Source of the DNA: Rhodococcoides kyotonense
Lineage (GTDB): Bacteria > Actinomycetota > Actinomycetes > Mycobacteriales > Mycobacteriaceae
Direction of reading: 5' to 3'
Assembly (NCBI RefSeq): GCF_001645385.1
Contig: NZ_LVHI01000040.1
Location: 186,071-226,042 of the forward strand
DNA length: 39,972 nucleotides
Positions 24,101 to 31,956 of this stretch are shown here, piece by piece. Position 1 is the first letter of the stretch. Every line of letters starts with the position of its first letter. The translations under genes and the position numbers were made by a program. Below the pieces are notes generated by a model. That model did no database searches and was not told where the DNA came from. It saw only the letters and a program-made list of their open reading frames with translations.

Positions 24101-25701
24101 TCGAAGACGCCAGCCGCCTGCGCGACGCGCTCGGTGTACCCCTTCCGATCGGAACGCCCAACGCGTTCATCGAACCGGTCGACGACCCGATGATCGATCT
24201 GATCAGCCGCTACGCCCGTACGCACGGACCGTTCTCGGTCGACGACGTCGCAGCACGGTTCGGTATCGGAACCGCCGTCGTACGGGGTGTATTGGCAACC
24301 CTCGGCGCCGACAAGCGCGTCGTCGAAGGCGAGTTCCGGCCCGAGAAGACCGGGAGCGAGTGGTGCGACGCCGAGGTGCTGCGCAGGCTCCGGCGACGGT
24401 CTCTCGCGGCCGCACGACAGGAAGTGGAACCTGTCGGCACCGCGACCCTCGGGCGCTTCCTCCCGGCGTGGCAACACGTCGACAGTCGCCAGCTCAGTGG
24501 CATCGACGGAGTGGCGTCGGTCGTGGAGCAGCTTGCGGGAGTGCCCATTCCGGCGTCGGCGTGGGAGTCGCTCGTTCTGTCGTCGCGCGTGCGCGACTAC
24601 TCCCCCGCGATGCTCGACGAACTGACCTCCACCGGTGAGGTGGTCTGGTCCGGCCACGGGTCCATCAGCTCGAAGGACGGCTGGGTCTGTCTGCACATGG
24701 CCGACACGGCGCCCCTGACATTGGCGCCGCCTGCCGAAGCAGACCTGTCGGAGTTGCAGATCAACGTGCTCGACGCCGTCGCGGCAGGCGGCGCGTACTT
24801 CTTCCGCCAACTGTCCGACACCGTCGGCAGCACCGACGACGACAGCCTGGTCGCAGCATTGTGGGAGCTCGTCTGGGCCGGCCGCCTCAGCAATGACACG
24901 TTCGCGCCGTTGCGCGCCCTGCTGAACGCCACCACCACCAGGTCGGCGCCGAGCCACCGGGCGCCCAGGCGCACACCGCGTCTGCGGTCGTATCGGCGAT
25001 TCGAGCGCCCGACGCTACCGTCACGCAGCGGTCCGCCGACGGCGGGCGGACGCTGGTCCCGTGTCCCCGAACTCGAACCGGATCCGACCGTTCGCGCGCA
25101 CGCCACCGCCGACGTGCTGCTCGAACGGTACGGCGTCGTGACGCGGGGTTCCGTCATGAACGAGGGAATCCCGGGCGGGTTCGCGACGATGTACAAGGTG
25201 CTGACGACATTCGAGGACTCAGGTCGCAGCCGACGCGGCTACTTCGTCGATTCGCTCGGCGGCGCACAGTTCTCGACATCCGAGGTCGTCGACCGGCTGC
25301 GCAGCTACGACGAGCGGGAGAAGACAGGGGCCGTCGTTCTGGCTGCGTGTGATCCCGCCAACCCGTACGGCGCCGCGCTGCCGTGGCCGAAGCCCGACGA
25401 CGACGTCGACACCCCGCGACACCGACCGGGACGCAAAGCAGGTGCACTCGTTGTCCTGCACGAGGGCGAACTGACTCTGTTCGTCGAACGAGGAGGAAAG
25501 ACCGTGTTGACGTTTTCCGACAACGAGGAGGTCACTGCGACGGCCGCACAGGCGTTGGCCGCGACGGTGAAGCGCGGTGGCGTCGACAAGCTGCTCGTCG
25601 AACGCGTCGACGGACACGACATCCACGGCACCGACTTCTCGAAAACGCTTGTCACAGCGGGTTTCTCTGCGACGCCGCGCGGCCTCAGGCTCCGGGGGTA
25701 G
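21163..25701 (+). CDS. lhr: Large ATP-dependent helicase Lhr
   Basis: A 1512-residue superfamily 2 helicase, the expected length for actinobacterial Lhr (about 1500). Motifs in order: Walker A APTGSGKT (52-59), TTPESL near 150, DEVH at 174-177, SAT near 210, then the second RecA domain with SSLELGIDMGAVDLVVQ and QRVGRAGH near 410. The remaining 1000 residues are the winged-helix and Lhr-specific C-terminal domains. Lhr is a 3'-to-5' DNA translocase that unwinds RNA:DNA hybrids and acts in DNA repair. The next gene, a Nei-type glycosylase, starts 2 nt after the stop, as in M. tuberculosis (Rv3296-Rv3297, from memory), so the pair is probably a repair operon. Confidence 0.96.
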   Translation: MARKVETDATAALARFSAPTQEWFAGAFHSPTSAQAGAWEAISSGRHTLVVAPTGSGKTLSAFLWSIDQLATRDVQAERKTKVLYISPLKALAVDVERNLRAPLVGVTQTAKRLGLEPPDISVGVRSGDTSQADRRTMIKTPPDILITTPESLFLMLTSSAREALTLVDTVIVDEVHAVAGTKRGSHLALSLERLDLMLPKPTQRIGLSATVRPHEEVGRFLTGAAPIEIVAPPAPKTFDLTVQVPVEDMTELGVTTPAEGDASAAPQQGSIWPHVEEKMVDLILDHKSCIVFANSRRLAERLTARLNEVYAERLGDGIDTAHGPASQLGSSGEVNHGAEPLLARAHHGSVSKDQRALIEDDLKSGRLRCVVATSSLELGIDMGAVDLVVQVEAPPSVASGLQRVGRAGHQVGEISKGVLFPKHRTDLIHCAVTVERMTTGKIEALAVPANPLDILAQQTVAACALEPIDAHDWFDAVRRTGSFATLPRSAYESTLDLLSGRYPSDEFAELRPRLVWDRDANTLTGRPGSQRLAVTSGGSIPDRGLFTVYMVGEKASRVGELDEEMVYESRVGDVFALGATSWRIEEITHDRVLVSPAYGQPGRLPFWHGDGLGRPAELGRALGEFLRSTSEREGLDARLSGDGLDANAVTNLISLLDEQKETTGQLPTDRTMIVERFRDELGDWRLVLHSTYGQQVHAPWALAIGARLIERYGIDAAPTASDDGIIVRLPDTDDNPPGADLFVFDSDEIADIVTEQVGGSALFASRFRECAARALLLPRRNPGKRAPLWQQRQRASQLLDVARRYPTFPILLETVRECLQDVYDLPALEEILAQIGRRQIRIVEVETPSPSPFANSLLFNYVGAFMYEGDSPLAERRAQALSLDSALLAELLGRVELRELLDQSVIETTELELQRLVPDRRAKDIEGVADLLRLLGPLTADEVDARTHGDESRLWLDELVSARRALEVTYAGNTWWAAIEDASRLRDALGVPLPIGTPNAFIEPVDDPMIDLISRYARTHGPFSVDDVAARFGIGTAVVRGVLATLGADKRVVEGEFRPEKTGSEWCDAEVLRRLRRRSLAAARQEVEPVGTATLGRFLPAWQHVDSRQLSGIDGVASVVEQLAGVPIPASAWESLVLSSRVRDYSPAMLDELTSTGEVVWSGHGSISSKDGWVCLHMADTAPLTLAPPAEADLSELQINVLDAVAAGGAYFFRQLSDTVGSTDDDSLVAALWELVWAGRLSNDTFAPLRALLNATTTRSAPSHRAPRRTPRLRSYRRFERPTLPSRSGPPTAGGRWSRVPELEPDPTVRAHATADVLLERYGVVTRGSVMNEGIPGGFATMYKVLTTFEDSGRSRRGYFVDSLGGAQFSTSEVVDRLRSYDEREKTGAVVLAACDPANPYGAALPWPKPDDDVDTPRHRPGRKAGALVVLHEGELTLFVERGGKTVLTFSDNEEVTATAAQALAATVKRGGVDKLLVERVDGHDIHGTDFSKTLVTAGFSATPRGLRLRG

Positions 25702-25703
25702 CC

Positions 25704-26486
25704 GTGCCCGAAGGCGACACCGTCTATCGTGCTGCGAACAAACTCCGCGCCGCACTCGAAGGAAAAGTGCTCACTCGCTGCGACATTCGTGTGCCGCGTT
25801 ATGCCACAGTCGACTTCACCGGTCAGACCGTCGACTCGGTCGCATCGCGCGGCAAGCATCTGTTGATCCGCGTGGCAGGTCATTCGATTCACAGCCATCT
25901 GAAGATGGAAGGGACGTGGCAGGTCTATCCCCACGGCGCGAAGTGGCGGCGACCCGCATTCCAGGCGCGGGCGATTCTCGAGAACGACGACGCGACGGCA
26001 GTGGGCTTCGAACTCGGCGTTCTCGAGATTCTCGAGAACGAGGACGAGGCCGTCGGCTACCTCGGTCCCGATCTGCTCGGCGACGACTGGGATGCAGGCA
26101 CAGCCGTCGCGAACATCTCCGCCGATCCCGACCGCGCCGTCGGTCTCGCGCTGCTCGATCAACGCAACCTCGCCGGCTTGGGCAACGTGTACCGCAACGA
26201 GATCTGCTTCCTTCGCGGCGTCGACCCACGTACCCCGGTGCGCGAGGCAGGCAACATCGGCAAGATGGTCGACCTGTCGTATCGAACGATCTGGGCCAAC
26301 AAGGACCGCAACCAGCGCGTCACCACCGGCGACCGTCGGGCGGGCCGCCACTTCTGGGTGTACGGCCGAGAAGGAAAACCGTGCAGGCGATGTGGCACGA
26401 CGATCGAGTTCGGGCTCCTCGGCGACAATCCGATGGAAGAGCGGCAGATCTATTACTGCCCGTACTGCCAGCCCAGTCCCAGCTGA
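25704..26486 (+). CDS. nei2: Nei-type DNA glycosylase/AP lyase (endonuclease VIII, Nei2)
   Basis: A 260-residue Fpg/Nei-family enzyme with start GTG 25704, 2 nt after the lhr stop. After removal of the initiator Met the N-terminus is PEGDTVYR: Pro is the Schiff-base nucleophile and Glu3 the acid. The H2TH region (LLDQRNLAGLGNVYRNE) and a C-terminal zinc finger (CRRCGT... YYCPYCQ, four cysteines) are both present. Nei proteins excise oxidised pyrimidines from DNA. Mycobacterial Nei2 can be less complete in activity than Nei1, so the range here is not fixed. Coupling to lhr suggests joint expression for repair. A longer reading frame upstream lies inside lhr in another frame and is rejected. 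Confidence 0.93.
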   Translation: MPEGDTVYRAANKLRAALEGKVLTRCDIRVPRYATVDFTGQTVDSVASRGKHLLIRVAGHSIHSHLKMEGTWQVYPHGAKWRRPAFQARAILENDDATAVGFELGVLEILENEDEAVGYLGPDLLGDDWDAGTAVANISADPDRAVGLALLDQRNLAGLGNVYRNEICFLRGVDPRTPVREAGNIGKMVDLSYRTIWANKDRNQRVTTGDRRAGRHFWVYGREGKPCRRCGTTIEFGLLGDNPMEERQIYYCPYCQPSPS

Positions 26487-26515
26487 TCCACAGGAAGTCG
26501 CGCCAGGATCGAATC

Positions 26516-26638
26516 ATGATCTTCTTGGCGATACTCACCCTCGTCGCGATGGCCGCGTCGGGCCCGATGGCAGCACGTGCTCCTCGGTCGCTCGTCCGTA
26601 CCCGAGAACAGCAGATGGTCCGCGCCGCGCCGCACTAG
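26516..26638 (+). CDS. Possible small membrane protein (40 aa)
   Basis: A 40-residue frame with one hydrophobic N-terminal segment (MIFLAILTLVAMAASGPMAA) and a basic tail (RSLVRTREQQMVRAAPH). A GGATCG tract lies a few bases before ATG 26516. It lies between nei2 and the next membrane gene and is longer than expected for chance in this frame only by little. It could be a small single-pass membrane protein, or leader sequence. Its last bases contain the TAGGCT box of the next gene. I do not recognise a family. Confidence 0.35.
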   Translation: MIFLAILTLVAMAASGPMAARAPRSLVRTREQQMVRAAPH

Positions 26639-26649
26639 GCTCCCTCACC
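26636..26649 (+). promoter_or_regulatory. Probable leaderless promoter -10 box
   Basis: TAGGCT at 26636-26641 ends 8 nt before ATG 26650, with no ribosome site. The box overlaps the stop codon of the small frame at 26638. Confidence 0.4.
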
Positions 26650-27192
26650 ATGGCGCCGAATCTGCGACACCTGCTGCATCGCCCGCTGCTGTCGCGCACC
26701 GACCCGCTCGACCGCGAGAACGCGGCCAGCCGGATCAGCGCCTACGTGTACGGCAACATCCTGATTCTCGCTGCGCTGATTCCCCTTACGTCACCGGAGG
26801 AACACACGTTTCAGGGAGTCGCGATCGTCGTGGGCACCGGAGTGTCGACCTTCGTGGCGCACGCGTTCGCCGAAGGGGTAGGGCAGACCGTGCGCACCGG
26901 CTCGCATCTGTCGCGCGCGGGACGGTGGGAGCAACTACGCGACTCGGTGCCGATCCTCAGCGCAACGGTCCTGCCCGCAGCTCTGCTCGCCGTCGGCTGG
27001 TGGGGACTGCTCGACCCGGCGATCGGTCAGATCGCCGCCGAGGTCGTCATCATCGCGCGCATCGCGTCGACCAATTTCGTCATCGGCCGCTTGCGCGGCG
27101 AGAAACCAACGCGCGGAACGCTGCTCGGATCCATCGCGTTGGCCGTCGCGGCTGCGCTCATCGTGTCCGTCAAGATAGTGCTGACGCACTGA
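26650..27192 (+). CDS. Hypothetical multi-pass membrane protein
   Basis: A 180-residue protein with four or five hydrophobic segments: about 33-50 (VYGNILILAALIPL), 58-75, 105-125 (ATVLPAALLAVGWWGLL), 130-145 and 158-178. The N-terminus is basic (HLLHRPLLSRTDPLDREN). A GRLRGEKPTRG loop separates the last two helices. Nothing in it points to a catalytic motif or a known transporter family, so I name only its membrane character. Start ATG 26650 is preceded by a leaderless-type -10 box. It converges with glpD 13 bp downstream. Translation from the longer upstream frame would run antiphase to nei2 and is rejected. Confidence 0.7.
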   Translation: MAPNLRHLLHRPLLSRTDPLDRENAASRISAYVYGNILILAALIPLTSPEEHTFQGVAIVVGTGVSTFVAHAFAEGVGQTVRTGSHLSRAGRWEQLRDSVPILSATVLPAALLAVGWWGLLDPAIGQIAAEVVIIARIASTNFVIGRLRGEKPTRGTLLGSIALAVAAALIVSVKIVLTH

Positions 27193-27205
27193 CGGAAGGC
27201 ACAGG

Positions 27206-28942
27206 TCAGTGCGTTCCGGGCTGCACCGGTTCGAGGATCTCCTGACGCGCCTCCGGGGCGACGACGCGCAGTGCATCCGCAGAATCGTCGTCCGGTTGCA
27301 TCTGTGATTTGATCTCAGCCTCCACGCGCGCCGTGTAGGTGGTCACCTCTCGATCGACGTCCGACGCATCCCATCCGAGAATGGGCGCCACCAGTCCCGC
27401 GACCTGCTCGGCACAGTTGACGCCGCGGTGCGAGTATTCGATGGAGATGCGTGTGCGACGCGCCAGGATGTCCTCGAGGTGCAACGCGCCCTCGGCCACC
27501 GCCGCGTAAACGACCTCGACCTGCAGGTAGCTGGGCGCGTCGGTGATGGGCTGCAGCAGATACGGCTTGTCGGCTGCCAGCGCGAGAACGTCGTCGATCA
27601 GCGAACCGTACCGATCGAGCAGATGCGTGACCCGATAGGGATGCAGACCGTACATCTGGGCGAGGTGGTGGGTCTGGTTGACCAGCGCGAAGTAGCCGTC
27701 GGCACCGAGCAGCGGCACCTTCTCGGTGATCGACGACGCGACGCGCGCCGGAATGTCGTCGGACGCGAGGTCGACGGCGTCCTTGGCCATGACCCGGTAC
27801 GTCGTGTACTTGCCGCCCGCGATGGCGACGAGTCCGGGCGCAACGCGCGCGACGGCGTGTTCACGGGACAACTTCGACGTCTCGTCGCTCTCCCCCGCCA
27901 GCAGCGGCCGCAATCCGGCGTAGACACCGTCGATGTCCTCGTGCGTCAACGGCGTCACCAGAACCGTGTTGACCTCGCCGAGGATGTAGTCGATGTCGGC
28001 TTTCGTCGCCGCCGGGTGGGCGAGATCGAGCTTCCAGTCGGTGTCGGTGGTGCCGATGATCCAATGAGCACCCCACGGGATGATGAACAGCACGGACTTC
28101 TCGGTGCGCAGAATGATGGCCGCCTCGCTGACGATGCGATCGCGCGGGACGACGATGTGCACGCCCTTGGATGCGCGAACACGGAACCTACCGCGTTGCG
28201 ACGACAACGCCTGGATCTCGTCGGTCCACACACCCGTCGCGTTGATGACGACGTGGCCGCGTACCTCGGTGGTGGCACCGTTCTCCGAGTCCCGCACCCG
28301 CACGCCCGACACTCGATCGGCTTCGCGCAGGAATCCGACGACCTGCGTCGACGTCCGAACGACGGCCCCGTACTGAGCCGCCGTCCGCGCGACGGTCATC
28401 GTGTGCCTCGCGTCGTCGACGACGGTGTCGTAGTAGCGAATTCCGCCGATCAGCGACTTGCGCTTCATGCCGGGAGCCATCCGCAGCGCGCCGGAGCGCG
28501 TCAGATGTTTCTGCGCGGGAACGGACTTGGCGCCGCCCATTCGGTCGTACAGAAAGATTCCCGACGCGATGTAGGGACGTTCCCAGACACGATGCGTCAG
28601 CGGGAACAGGAATTTCAGCGGTTTGACCAGGTGGGGAGCAAGTGTCGACAGCGACAGCTCGCGCTCGTGCAGAGCCTCACGCACCAGCCCGAACTCGAGC
28701 TGCTCGAGGTAGCGCAGACCGCCGTGGAACATCTTCGACGAGCGACTCGACGTACCGGACGCGAAGTCACGTGCCTCGACGAGCGCCACCTTGAGCCCAC
28801 GCGTCGCCGCGTCGAGTGCCGCTCCGGCTCCGACCACGCCACCGCCGACGACCACGACGTCGAACTGTTCGGATCCCAGCTGCTCCCACGCGTCGTCGCG
28901 CGCCTGTGGCCCGAGGGATGTGGTGTTCGACTTGTTGCTCAA
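27206..28942 (-). CDS. glpD: Aerobic glycerol-3-phosphate dehydrogenase
   Basis: A 578-residue FAD protein. The dinucleotide motif VVGGGVVGAGAALDAATRG (residues about 32-50), the SSRSSKMFHGGLRYLE block and the GKYTTYRVMAKDAVD block are typical of GlpD. The C-terminal 120 residues form the family's helical cap. It oxidises sn-glycerol-3-phosphate to dihydroxyacetone phosphate and passes electrons to quinone at the inner face of the membrane. The start is TTG 28942 with a GGGAGCGAG site upstream. It is divergent from glpK across 145 bp, and the two form a glycerol catabolic unit. In M. tuberculosis the gene in this position is glpD2, from memory. Confidence 0.95.
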   Translation of the reverse strand: MSNKSNTTSLGPQARDDAWEQLGSEQFDVVVVGGGVVGAGAALDAATRGLKVALVEARDFASGTSSRSSKMFHGGLRYLEQLEFGLVREALHERELSLSTLAPHLVKPLKFLFPLTHRVWERPYIASGIFLYDRMGGAKSVPAQKHLTRSGALRMAPGMKRKSLIGGIRYYDTVVDDARHTMTVARTAAQYGAVVRTSTQVVGFLREADRVSGVRVRDSENGATTEVRGHVVINATGVWTDEIQALSSQRGRFRVRASKGVHIVVPRDRIVSEAAIILRTEKSVLFIIPWGAHWIIGTTDTDWKLDLAHPAATKADIDYILGEVNTVLVTPLTHEDIDGVYAGLRPLLAGESDETSKLSREHAVARVAPGLVAIAGGKYTTYRVMAKDAVDLASDDIPARVASSITEKVPLLGADGYFALVNQTHHLAQMYGLHPYRVTHLLDRYGSLIDDVLALAADKPYLLQPITDAPSYLQVEVVYAAVAEGALHLEDILARRTRISIEYSHRGVNCAEQVAGLVAPILGWDASDVDREVTTYTARVEAEIKSQMQPDDDSADALRVVAPEARQEILEPVQPGTH

Positions 28943-29087
28943 GAACTCGCTCCCGTGTCGCGTGGATTCGAAGCAGCCGTGCTCTACCCGGATGTCGTGC
29001 TTCTCCGAGATTCACCGCAAGGCTACCGTTCGTCACGTATACCCGCGCGACCCGAAACGATAGATCCGGCCGAACAAGGGAGCTTTG
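28943..29087. promoter_or_regulatory. Divergent glpD/glpK promoter region
   Basis: A 145-bp gap holding the promoters of both glycerol genes. On the plus strand ACGATAGAT near 29058-29066 could be a -10 box for glpK, and AAGGGAG about 29076-29082 is its ribosome site. No repressor gene is adjacent. I found no clear long inverted repeat. Confidence 0.35.
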
Positions 29088-30593
29088 GTGACGTCCGACA
29101 CCTTCATCGCATCGATCGACCAGGGAACCACCTCGAGCAGGTGCATCATCTTCGGACACGACGGCAAACCCGTCGGCTCGGCGCAGAAGGAGCACCGGCA
29201 GATCTTCCCTCGCGCAGGCTGGGTCGAGCACGACGCGGAGGAAATCTGGGTGGGCGTGCGTGAGGTCGTCGGCGCCGCGCTCGGAAACGCCGACGTCAAG
29301 GCGCAGGACATCGCCGCCGTCGGCATCACCAACCAACGCGAGACCGCGCTCGTCTGGGACAGGGCAACGGGCAAACCCGTGTACAACGCCATCGTGTGGC
29401 AGGACACGCGCACCGACGAACTGTGCAGGAAGCTCGCGGGCGACGCGGGTGCGGACCGATACCAGAGCGTCACCGGGCTTCCCCTGTCGACGTACTTCGC
29501 CGGCCCGAAGGTGCGGTGGATTCTCGACAACGTGGACGGGGCACGCGAGCGTGCCGATGCGGGAGAACTGTGTTTCGGCACGATGGACTCGTGGGTGCTG
29601 TGGAACCTGACCGGCGGCACGAACGGCGGCAAGCACATCACCGACGTCACGAACGCGTCGCGCACGTTGCTGATGGACATCGAGACGCTGCAGTGGCGCG
29701 AGGACATCTGCGCGGACTTCGAGATCCCGATGTCGATGCTGCCCGAGATCAAGACGTCGTCGGAGATCTACGGTGAGGTTCGGCCGCGAGGCGTGCTGGC
29801 GGGAGTGCCCATCTCGGGGATCCTGGGTGATCAGCAGGCCGCGACCTTCGGGCAGGCGTGTCTGTCTCCCGGCGAAGCGAAGAACACCTACGGCACCGGA
29901 AACTTCTTGTTGCTCAACACGGGAACGACACCGGTCCGCAGCGAGCACGGACTGCTCACCACCGTCTGCTACAAACTCGGCGACGCGGACACCGTCTACG
30001 CGCTCGAAGGATCCGTCGCGGTGACGGGCTCGCTCGTGCAGTGGTTGCGCGACAATCTCGGCATCATCCGCGACGCCCGAGAAATCGAAGAATTGGCGGA
30101 CACCGTCGACGACAACGGCGGTGTCTACTTCGTGCCTGCGTTCTCCGGTCTGTTCGCGCCGCGGTGGCGTCCGGATGCCCGCGGCGTCATCTCCGGACTC
30201 ACTCGTTTCGCGAACAAGGGGCACATCGCCCGAGCAGCATTGGAGGCCACTGCATTTCAGACCCGCGAGGTCATCGACGCGATGAACGCGGATTCCGACG
30301 TGACGCTGACGACGCTCAAGGTCGACGGCGGCATGGTCGTCAACGAGCTCCTCATGCAGTTCCAATCCGACGTGCTCGGCGTTCCCGTCGTGCGACCGGT
30401 CGTCAACGAGACCACCGCGCTGGGCGCAGCCTATGCCGCGGGCCTCGCCGTCGGCTACTGGAACGGCGAGGACGACATCCGCGCCAATTGGGCCGCCGAC
30501 AAGACGTGGGAACCCGATCTCGACGAGGATGTCCGCGAAGAGATGTACCGAACCTGGAACCGCGCCGTCGAACGCACCTACGACAGCGTGTGA
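29088..30593 (+). CDS. glpK: Glycerol kinase
   Basis: A 501-residue FGGY-family kinase. The phosphate motif DQGTTSSR (residues 11-18), GITNQRET (about 78-85), VWQDTRT, and the later GDQQAATFGQ and KVDGGMVVN blocks are all glycerol-kinase signatures. The enzyme phosphorylates glycerol to sn-glycerol-3-phosphate, the substrate of the divergent glpD. It traps glycerol taken up by passive or facilitated diffusion; no glpF gene is visible. I use GTG 29088 rather than the TTG three bases upstream because the AAGGGAG site sits 5 nt before it. Its 3' end overlaps the convergent aminotransferase gene by 16 bp. Confidence 0.95.
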   Translation: MTSDTFIASIDQGTTSSRCIIFGHDGKPVGSAQKEHRQIFPRAGWVEHDAEEIWVGVREVVGAALGNADVKAQDIAAVGITNQRETALVWDRATGKPVYNAIVWQDTRTDELCRKLAGDAGADRYQSVTGLPLSTYFAGPKVRWILDNVDGARERADAGELCFGTMDSWVLWNLTGGTNGGKHITDVTNASRTLLMDIETLQWREDICADFEIPMSMLPEIKTSSEIYGEVRPRGVLAGVPISGILGDQQAATFGQACLSPGEAKNTYGTGNFLLLNTGTTPVRSEHGLLTTVCYKLGDADTVYALEGSVAVTGSLVQWLRDNLGIIRDAREIEELADTVDDNGGVYFVPAFSGLFAPRWRPDARGVISGLTRFANKGHIARAALEATAFQTREVIDAMNADSDVTLTTLKVDGGMVVNELLMQFQSDVLGVPVVRPVVNETTALGAAYAAGLAVGYWNGEDDIRANWAADKTWEPDLDEDVREEMYRTWNRAVERTYDSV

Positions 30594-31771
30594 GCCGTGT
30601 CGGCGTGAGCCGACTTCAGACGTCGAACTGCTTCCTGCAGAACGGGTTCCGCTGAACTCGCGAAACAGAGCCGCGCCGCACCGGAGTACTGCGGCGCGTC
30701 GGCGAACGCTCGACCGGGCACGAACGCCACCCCGTTCTCCAGCGCCGTGGGGAGCAGTGCGGTCGTGTCCGTGCCGTCACGGAACGTCAGCCAGACGAAC
30801 ATTCCGCCGTCGGCGGGCGAGATGTGCACTCGATCGTCGAACTCTGCTTCCACTGCAGTCCGCAGCGCGGTCGCGCGCTGTCCGTACGCACTGCGCAGAC
30901 GTTCCAGATGCATCCCGAGCCACGATGTGTCCGACAGCATCTCGGCCGTCATCTGCTGCGTCATCGACGAGCCGCACAGGTCCGCACCCTGCTTGAGCAG
31001 TTCGACAGCGTCGCACACTCTCTTCGGCGCGACCATCCAGCCGACCCGTAGCGCCGGTGCCAGGATCTTCGACGCACTCGACAGTCGGACGACACGGTCC
31101 GAGTGCGCCGCGATCGGCGGCGACGGCGGCGCGTCGAACCAGATCTCGCCGTAGGGGTCGTCCTCGAGAATCCAGAATCCGTAGCGATCGGCCAACGCCG
31201 CGAGATGCGCTCGCTTGTCGTGCGACATCGTGACGCCACGAGGATTGTGGAAGTTGGCGACCGTATGGACCAGGGCTGGGCGCAGACCGGCCGCGAGACG
31301 GCGCTCGAGCTCGTACGTGTCCATGCCGTCGGCCGCGATCGGAATTGCGTGGATGTCGGCACCGGCGATCGAAAACACTTGCAGCGCACCGGTATACGCG
31401 GGTTCGTCGACCACGACCACTGTGCCGGGGTCCACCAGAGCCTGCGCCACCAGAGTCAGCGCCTGTTGCGAGCCGTGCGTCACGACGACGTTCGATGGAT
31501 CGACGACGCGTCCGATCGCGTCGGACTCACGTCCGGCGATGACCTCGCGCAGCCCCCGCCATCCCGGGGTCTCGCCGTACTGAACGGCCTGAGGTTCGGA
31601 CAGCACCGCAGCCGCGGCTTCTCGAACCCGTTGCGCTGGAATGAGTTCCGTGGCCGGAAGCCCACCGGCGAGCGAGATGACATCGTCGCGCGCAGTCAAC
31701 GCGAGCAGGTCGCGAATCGCCGAACTCTGCACGGAATCGAGGCGACGAGCCAACGACGGAATGGTTGTCAT
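30578..31771 (-). CDS. PLP-dependent aminotransferase, class I/II (MocR/LysN-related)
   Basis: A 397-residue protein with ATG start at 31771, preceded by GGGAG. Fold-type I signatures: SLAGGLPATELIPA near 35, VTHGSQQALTLVAQAL, NFHNPRGVTMS (Asn), ILEDDPYGEI (PLP Asp region) and SSASKILAPALRVGW with the PLP lysine. The nearest relatives are 2-aminoadipate or aromatic/branched-chain aminotransferases resembling the C-terminal domain of MocR regulators, but there is no N-terminal DNA-binding domain here. The substrate cannot be told from sequence. It overlaps glpK at the 3' end. The upstream 184 bp hold two inverted repeats and, further on, the lpdA terminator-like palindrome. Confidence 0.87.
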   Translation of the reverse strand: MTTIPSLARRLDSVQSSAIRDLLALTARDDVISLAGGLPATELIPAQRVREAAAAVLSEPQAVQYGETPGWRGLREVIAGRESDAIGRVVDPSNVVVTHGSQQALTLVAQALVDPGTVVVVDEPAYTGALQVFSIAGADIHAIPIAADGMDTYELERRLAAGLRPALVHTVANFHNPRGVTMSHDKRAHLAALADRYGFWILEDDPYGEIWFDAPPSPPIAAHSDRVVRLSSASKILAPALRVGWMVAPKRVCDAVELLKQGADLCGSSMTQQMTAEMLSDTSWLGMHLERLRSAYGQRATALRTAVEAEFDDRVHISPADGGMFVWLTFRDGTDTTALLPTALENGVAFVPGRAFADAPQYSGAARLCFASSAEPVLQEAVRRLKSAHADTAHTLS

Positions 31772-31833
31772 GGATTTCTCCCAGCAGCGAAATACGGATG
31801 TACGAGCTACCCGAGGATCGACTGGGGTGCGAA

Positions 31834-31875
31834 GTGTGCCGGATGGTGGTCGGCACACGCCAGTATGTCATGACA
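31834..31875. promoter_or_regulatory. Inverted repeats upstream of the aminotransferase gene
   Basis: GTGTGCCG at 31834-31841 pairs with CGGCACAC at 31851-31858 (9-nt loop), and TGTCATGACA at 31866-31875 is a perfect 10-bp palindrome. Both lie 63-104 nt upstream of the minus-strand ATG at 31771. They could be operator sites. No regulator gene is adjacent. Confidence 0.35.
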
Positions 31876-31882
31876 ACTCGAC

Positions 31883-31956
31883 GTGCGGCTACGCCACCCG
31901 TGCCTGGATAGTTGCAACCCGGGCCAACTTTCCGCGCACGGGTGGCGAAGCCGCAC
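31883..31956. terminator. 74-bp palindrome at the 3' end of lpdA
   Basis: Arms of 32 nt at 31883-31914 and 31925-31956 pair with four mismatches or wobbles and a 10-nt loop. The outer part is GTGCGGCT(A/T)CGCCACCCGTGC; the loop includes CCCGGG. The right end is the first base of the lpdA stop codon (minus strand), so a transcript of lpdA enters the hairpin immediately. The position suggests termination, though there is no U-tract. Confidence 0.7.

Noticed and set aside
25383..25703. Longer N-terminus for Nei2
   Set aside because: Nei enzymes need Pro and Glu right after the initiator Met, which fixes the start at GTG 25704.
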